Source: Anaerolineaceae bacterium (GTDB lineage: Bacteria > Chloroflexota > Anaerolineae > Anaerolineales > Anaerolineaceae). From it: a stretch of 16,081 nucleotides of DNA. Made by a program: the position numbers and the translations under genes. The notes below the pieces were generated by a model. It was not told where the DNA came from and made no database searches. It saw only the letters and a list, made by a program, of their open reading frames with translations. Positions 13,015 through 16,081 of this stretch are shown piece after piece (positions within the stretch are counted from its first letter, which is position 1; every line of letters begins with the position of its first letter). The stretch spans positions 1 to 16,081 of the forward strand of contig DLXG01000126.1 in assembly GCA_003448875.1 (NCBI GenBank). The letters run 5' to 3'.

Positions 13015-13755
13015 CTACGCCACCAGCGTCAGGCGGTACTGATAGCGGTCGGCGCGGTAGATGAACTGAACATACTCCACGCACACACTGCGCGTGTCGT
13101 ACGTCACCCGGTCGGCCACCAGCAGCGGTCGGCCGGGTTTAATGTTCAGCAGTTCCGCTTCCCGCTTTGTAGCCGTGCGGGCAATCAGCAACTCGCTGGC
13201 GTGGGCCAGCTGGATGCCCTTGCGGTTCAACAACTCGTAGTAGGATTGCAGGTTTATCAACTCTTCGGGGTCAATTTCCAGCCAGGGGGGGATGTAAAGA
13301 TACTGCAAGCCAATCGGCTCATCGTTCGCAAATCGCAAACGGCGCACGCACCACAGCGGCACTCTGGCAGACAAACCCAGAAAATTCATGATTTGAGCAT
13401 CGGGCAGGATGTTTTCAACCTCCAGGGTTTTGGAACCGGGTGTCAGCCCCCGTGAGCGCATATCCTCGCTGAAACTGGTCAGGCGGATCAGTTCTGGCTC
13501 GATTTTTTTGGCTCTCACGAATGTCCCCACCCCCTGACGGCGTTCAATCAATCCTTCCATTTCCAGCTCATTGAGGGCCTGCCGGATGGTGGCGCGACTG
13601 ACATGGAACAGTTGCATCAAGGCGTGTTCGGAAGGCAAGGATTCACCGCTGGTCAATTTGCCCTGCCGGATTTGCTCGGCAATCAGGTTCTTGATCTGAA
13701 AATACAACGGCACATGATCGGATTGATTGAGAAGGGAAGCCCATGAGTTGAGCAT
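13015..13755 (-). CDS. GntR family (HutC/UTRA) transcriptional regulator
   Basis: A 246-residue regulator. A winged helix-turn-helix spans about residues 14-82: VPLYFQIKNLIAEQIRQGKL, PSEHALMQLFHVSRATIRQAL and ERRQGVGTFV are textbook GntR elements. A UTRA effector domain follows (about 92-243: SFSEDMRSRG, PLWCVRRLRFANDEPIGLQYLYIP, ELLNIKPGRPLLVADRVTYD). The frame is open up to 13824, but those 23 extra residues are the promoter region and do not belong to the family; ATG 13755 with AGGA eight bases upstream is preferred. It is divergent from a ribokinase-family gene and sugar transporter, and probably represses both itself and that operon until a sugar or sugar phosphate binds UTRA. Stop codon 67 bases from the convergent DUF262 gene. 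Confidence 0.92.
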   Translation of the reverse strand: MLNSWASLLNQSDHVPLYFQIKNLIAEQIRQGKLTSGESLPSEHALMQLFHVSRATIRQALNELEMEGLIERRQGVGTFVRAKKIEPELIRLTSFSEDMRSRGLTPGSKTLEVENILPDAQIMNFLGLSARVPLWCVRRLRFANDEPIGLQYLYIPPWLEIDPEELINLQSYYELLNRKGIQLAHASELLIARTATKREAELLNIKPGRPLLVADRVTYDTRSVCVEYVQFIYRADRYQYRLTLVA

Positions 13756-13793
13756 ACAAGTTGTCCTGTTGTCCGGTTGACCGTATAAGTTGT
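13755..13793. promoter_or_regulatory. Candidate operator: tandem 8-bp repeats and a spaced direct repeat
   Basis: Three head-to-tail octamers TTGTCCTG, TTGTCCGG and TTGACCGT (13761-13784), flanked by the direct repeat TACAAGTTGT (13755-13764) and TATAAGTTGT (13784-13793) with a 29-base period. The third octamer contains the -35 of the kinase promoter, and the whole block lies in the leader of the repressor gene, so a bound protein could block both. GntR operators are usually palindromic, so this is a candidate, not an assignment. Confidence 0.5.
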
Positions 13794-13805
13794 GATGCTT
13801 AAAAT
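13777..13805 (+). promoter_or_regulatory. sigma70-type promoter of the ribokinase operon
   Basis: TTGACC (13777-13782), 17-base spacer, TAAAAT (13800-13805). Predicted start near 13812, about 50 bases before the kinase ATG. Confidence 0.6.
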
Positions 13806-13832
13806 CATATCTGATACAGTGCAATTCGTCAA
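13804..13832 (-). promoter_or_regulatory. sigma70-type promoter of the GntR regulator gene
   Basis: Minus strand TTGACG (13827-13832), 17-base spacer, TATGAT (13804-13809). Predicted start near 13797. Its -10 overlaps the -10 of the opposing kinase promoter by two bases, so the polymerases exclude each other. Confidence 0.65.
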
Positions 13833-13862
13833 CTCCAATTCCTCACTCAATTTTTTTTATTC

Positions 13863-14813
13863 ATGAAAAAAGTCGTTGTTGTGGGTAGTTTGAATATTGA
13901 CCTCATCGCAAAGACACCTCACGCCCCTGCCGCCGGTGAAACCGTCAATGCCGAGGAATTTTTAATCGTACCCGGTGGCAAGGGCGCCAATCAGGCCGTG
14001 GGAATGGCGCGCCTCGGGCTGGAGGTGACCCTTGTCGGCCGGGTGGGCAAGGAATACTTTGGAAACTTCCTCATTCAGGAATTGAAAAAAGAAAACCTGA
14101 ACACATCTTGCATCGTTCGGGATGACGAGGCCATGACCAGTATCGCCATCATCATCCTCGACGCAGCGGGGGAAAACCGGATTGTCGTGGCGCAGGGGGC
14201 GAACTATCGAATTTCCACTACCGACATTGACCGGGCTAAGGGAGAAATCGAAAAGGCAGACCTTGTCGTCTGTCACTTCGGCCGGCCTCACCCGGTCTTG
14301 CCATATGTACTGAAACTGGCAAAAACCGCCAATAAAAGGGTTTTGCTCAACCCCGCCCCTGCTTTTGCGTTGAGCGGCGAAGTTTTGAAAGCGGTAGATT
14401 ATCTGATTGTCAATCAGGGGGAAGCAGAAGTCATCAGCGGCTTGCAGGTAACCGACGTGGAAAGTGCAATCCGGGCAGCAGCCCAACTCCAAGAAATCGG
14501 CCCGGAGGAAGTGGTGATCACCTTAGGCGCACACGGAGCTGTTTTCAGCAATTCAAATCACCAGATTCACCTTCCCGCTTATTCAATCCCTGTGGTAGAT
14601 ACCACCGCTGCGGGAGATGCATTCATTGCCGGGTTTGTATTTGGCACGCTGAACCACTGGACACCGGAGGAGAGAATCCGATTTGCGAACGCCTGCGGGG
14701 CTTTGGCCAGCGCCAAAATGGGTGCCATTTCATCCCTGCCCCGGCAAGAAGAAGTTGAACAATTCTTGGCTTTCAGAAAGGAGGAGGAAGAAGAAAATCC
14801 GAATTATTTGTGA
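13863..14813 (+). CDS. rbsK: Ribokinase-family (PfkB) sugar kinase
   Basis: A 316-residue cytoplasmic kinase of normal length. VVVVGSLNIDLI (4-15) and GETVNAEEFLIVPGGKGANQAVGMARLG (25-52) are the ribokinase substrate-binding signature, NQGEAE (184-189) the phosphate/Mg motif, and VVDTTAAGDAFIAGF (244-258) the anion hole and catalytic Asp252; AAGD in place of GAGD also occurs in E. coli RbsK. It should phosphorylate ribose or a related sugar at O5 with ATP. It is the first gene of a plus-strand unit with a sugar-binding lipoprotein and transporter ATPase. No Shine-Dalgarno is seen before ATG 13863, only a T-rich stretch, although the N-terminus is clearly right. The C-terminus ends in a Glu-rich tail (KEEEEENPNYL). 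Substrate could differ from ribose given the LsrB/RhaS-like binding protein beside it. Confidence 0.88.
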   Translation: MKKVVVVGSLNIDLIAKTPHAPAAGETVNAEEFLIVPGGKGANQAVGMARLGLEVTLVGRVGKEYFGNFLIQELKKENLNTSCIVRDDEAMTSIAIIILDAAGENRIVVAQGANYRISTTDIDRAKGEIEKADLVVCHFGRPHPVLPYVLKLAKTANKRVLLNPAPAFALSGEVLKAVDYLIVNQGEAEVISGLQVTDVESAIRAAAQLQEIGPEEVVITLGAHGAVFSNSNHQIHLPAYSIPVVDTTAAGDAFIAGFVFGTLNHWTPEERIRFANACGALASAKMGAISSLPRQEEVEQFLAFRKEEEEENPNYL

Positions 14814-14875
14814 AATGCTTGAAAGGTTCTATAACCTACCAAAAAAATCAAAAGTGAGTTCCTAAGGAGGAAAAA

Positions 14876-15964
14876 ATGAAAAGTCTGCGCGTTTGGATGA
14901 TGCTGCTGTTGATTACCGTTTTGGTACTGGGATGTACAACGCCCACCGCCGCCCCAACCAATACCAGTGCCCCACCACCGCCTCAGGAGACGCAGGCGCC
15001 GCCACCCACACAGGCAAGCGGTGAACAGCCACAGGAAGGTAAAGCCTCGAAGGATTGGAAGATCGCCTTCATTCCCCAGCTGATCGGCATCCCTTACTTC
15101 ACTGCCATGGAAGAAGGCGGCAATGACGCTGCCAAAGCGTTTGGGGTTACTTACCTGAATGTTGGCTCCCCCACTGCAAATGCGGCCGAGCAGGTGCGTT
15201 TGATGGAAAATCTCATCCAGCAGCGGGTGGATGCAATCTCCATTTCGGTGCTGGATTCTGCATCCCTGAATCCGGTCATGGAACGGGCTGAACAGGCCGG
15301 CATTGTGGTCTACACGTCCGACTCTGACAGCCCCAACAGCGTCCGGCGGGTGTATGTTGCTCAGGCTCTGGATAAAGATCTGGGCTACACCCTGATTGAC
15401 CGCCTGGCAATGCAAATTGGCGAGGCAGGACAAATCGGGATCATCTCCGGCGAATCCACGGCTACCAACCTGAACACGTGGATCGAGTTTATGAAAGAAG
15501 CCGTTGCAACCAAATATCCCAACATCGAAATTGTGGATATCCGCTACACCCAGGGCGGTTCTTCTGAGGATGCCCTCAGGCAGGCAGAGGAACTGATGAC
15601 CCGCTATCCTGACATTAAGGGATTGATCGCTGTGGCTTCGACCACCGTTCCCGGCGTGGCTAAAGCAGTCGAAAATGCAGGAAAAATCGGACAGGTAGCC
15701 GTGATCGGCTACGGTTCGCCCAACACGGTACGGCCATTCATCAAGAGTGGTGTGATGAAAGAATCTATCCTCTGGAATCCAAGAGCATTGGGTTACCTGA
15801 ACGTTTGGGCAGGTATTCAATTGCTTGAAGGCAAACCATTCCAGGAAGAAAACATCGTGCCTGGCCTTTCTGACCCTGTTAAGTACTTTGCGGATACCAA
15901 GACTCTTCTGCTTGGTCCACCCCTCGTCATTGATGCCAACAACGTGGATAATTTCGACTTCTAA
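14876..15964 (+). CDS. Sugar ABC transporter substrate-binding lipoprotein (LsrB/RhaS-like, Peripla_BP_4)
   Basis: A 362-residue exported lipoprotein. A short basic N-terminus, hydrophobic helix (7-19) and lipobox VLGC with Cys20 indicate signal peptidase II processing. Residues 21-58 form a Thr/Pro/Gln-rich linker, and the type I periplasmic-binding fold follows: IAFIPQLIGIPYFTAMEEGGNDAAKAFGV (63-91), QVRLMENLIQQRVDAISISVLD, VVYTSDSDSP, and an end DANNVDNFDF similar to the LsrB C-terminus. The order and spacing resemble LsrB and rhamnose-binding proteins more than ribose-binding RbsB. Residues matching LsrB's ligand pocket differ (FIPQL for FIPKL, NLNTW for DQNQW), so autoinducer-2 is unlikely and a pentose or deoxysugar more likely. 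AAGGAGG five bases before ATG predicts strong translation. It delivers sugar to the permease next in the operon. Confidence 0.9.
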   Translation: MKSLRVWMMLLLITVLVLGCTTPTAAPTNTSAPPPPQETQAPPPTQASGEQPQEGKASKDWKIAFIPQLIGIPYFTAMEEGGNDAAKAFGVTYLNVGSPTANAAEQVRLMENLIQQRVDAISISVLDSASLNPVMERAEQAGIVVYTSDSDSPNSVRRVYVAQALDKDLGYTLIDRLAMQIGEAGQIGIISGESTATNLNTWIEFMKEAVATKYPNIEIVDIRYTQGGSSEDALRQAEELMTRYPDIKGLIAVASTTVPGVAKAVENAGKIGQVAVIGYGSPNTVRPFIKSGVMKESILWNPRALGYLNVWAGIQLLEGKPFQEENIVPGLSDPVKYFADTKTLLLGPPLVIDANNVDNFDF

Positions 15965-15997
15965 AATAATTTGATGGTTCGGGACGGAGACCCTTGC

Positions 15998-16081
15998 ATG
16001 GACAATATACCTTTACTGCGACTTACCAATATTTACAAATCCTTTGGTGGCGTAAAAGCCCTCTCCGGTGTCAGCTTAACT
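15998..16081 (+). CDS. Sugar ABC transporter ATP-binding protein, N-terminus only (cut by window edge)
   Basis: Twenty-eight codons, beginning with LLRLTNIYKSFGGVKALSGV, which is the start of RbsA/MglA/XylG-type double ATPase proteins: first beta strand and the aromatic residue that stacks on ATP. The Walker A lies beyond the window. CGGAGA is about nine bases upstream of ATG 15998. The gene starts 33 bases after the binding-protein stop, so it belongs to the same operon and should power import of the sugar bound by that lipoprotein. Confidence 0.85.
   Translation, partial: MDNIPLLRLTNIYKSFGGVKALSGVSLT

Noticed and set aside
13756..13824. N-terminal extension of the GntR protein
   Set aside because: It covers the promoter leader and the repeats, and homologues start near the winged helix; ATG 13755 has a ribosome site.
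14804..15820. Minus-strand frame of 338 codons opposite the binding-protein gene
   Set aside because: His/Cys/Gly-rich composition typical of antisense frames; the plus strand has a lipobox protein with a strong ribosome site.
1..16081. CRISPR array or insertion sequence
   Set aside because: No regularly spaced repeats and no transposase frame were found; the only mobile-element gene is the tyrosine recombinase.

Overview
The window looks like a bacterial chromosome segment carrying an integrated defence island. Gene content (Wzz-type polysaccharide protein, lipoprotein sugar-binding protein with a Thr/Pro-rich linker, DUF2200, DUF2188, GntR/UTRA regulator with a sugar operon) fits a Chloroflexota (Anaerolineae-like) genome, but no rRNA or other decisive marker is present, so the taxonomy is an inference of modest confidence.

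Layout. (1) 1-457, minus: N-terminal part of a Wzz/CpsC-like chain-length determinant, running off the left edge. (2) 458-985: no protein gene. It holds two good minus-strand sigma70-type promoters, a compact foldable segment and an intrinsic terminator, which together look like an independent small RNA or a terminator-controlled leader upstream of the wzz-like gene. (3) 986-2038, minus: a two-gene unit (six-helix membrane protein, then DUF2200). (4) 2350-3282, plus: a ketopantoate-reductase-like dehydrogenase. (5) 3382-3505: the 3' half of an initiator-type tRNA-Met (anticodon loop to discriminator base) with its terminator, plus a degenerate second copy. This is the attachment-site end of an integrated element. 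(6) 3508-4479, minus: the element's tyrosine recombinase, with all catalytic residues. (7) 4480-4719: a highly structured divergent intergenic region with two facing extended -10 promoters and a minus-strand terminator. (8) 4720-12948, plus: a defence operon of DUF2188, hsdR, hsdM and hsdS (type I restriction-modification), a truncated DUF3800 remnant, and a DUF262-DUF1524 (GmrSD-like) protein. (9) 13015-16081: a divergent sugar-utilisation locus with a GntR/UTRA repressor (minus) facing a ribokinase-family kinase, an LsrB/RhaS-like sugar-binding lipoprotein and the start of the transporter ATPase (plus).

How the parts work together. The recombinase probably placed the island in a tRNA-fMet gene. 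The intact tRNA copy expected at the far end is not in this window, so the right boundary is unknown; the sugar locus may be host DNA or part of the element. In the RM system, HsdS gives sequence specificity, HsdM methylates host DNA and HsdR translocates along and cuts unmodified DNA. The DUF262-DUF1524 protein is probably a second, modification-dependent restriction layer. Repressor and kinase share overlapping back-to-back promoters crossed by short tandem repeats that are the likely operator.

Most unusual points: a carboxypeptidase-regulatory-like beta-sandwich inserted in HsdR between the helicase and the C-terminal domain; the probable small RNA at about 717-880; the convergent promoter/terminator arrangement between recombinase and RM operon, which may make an antisense RNA; and HsdS built as AT-rich recognition domains between GC-rich blocks that contain an identical 22-bp repeat.
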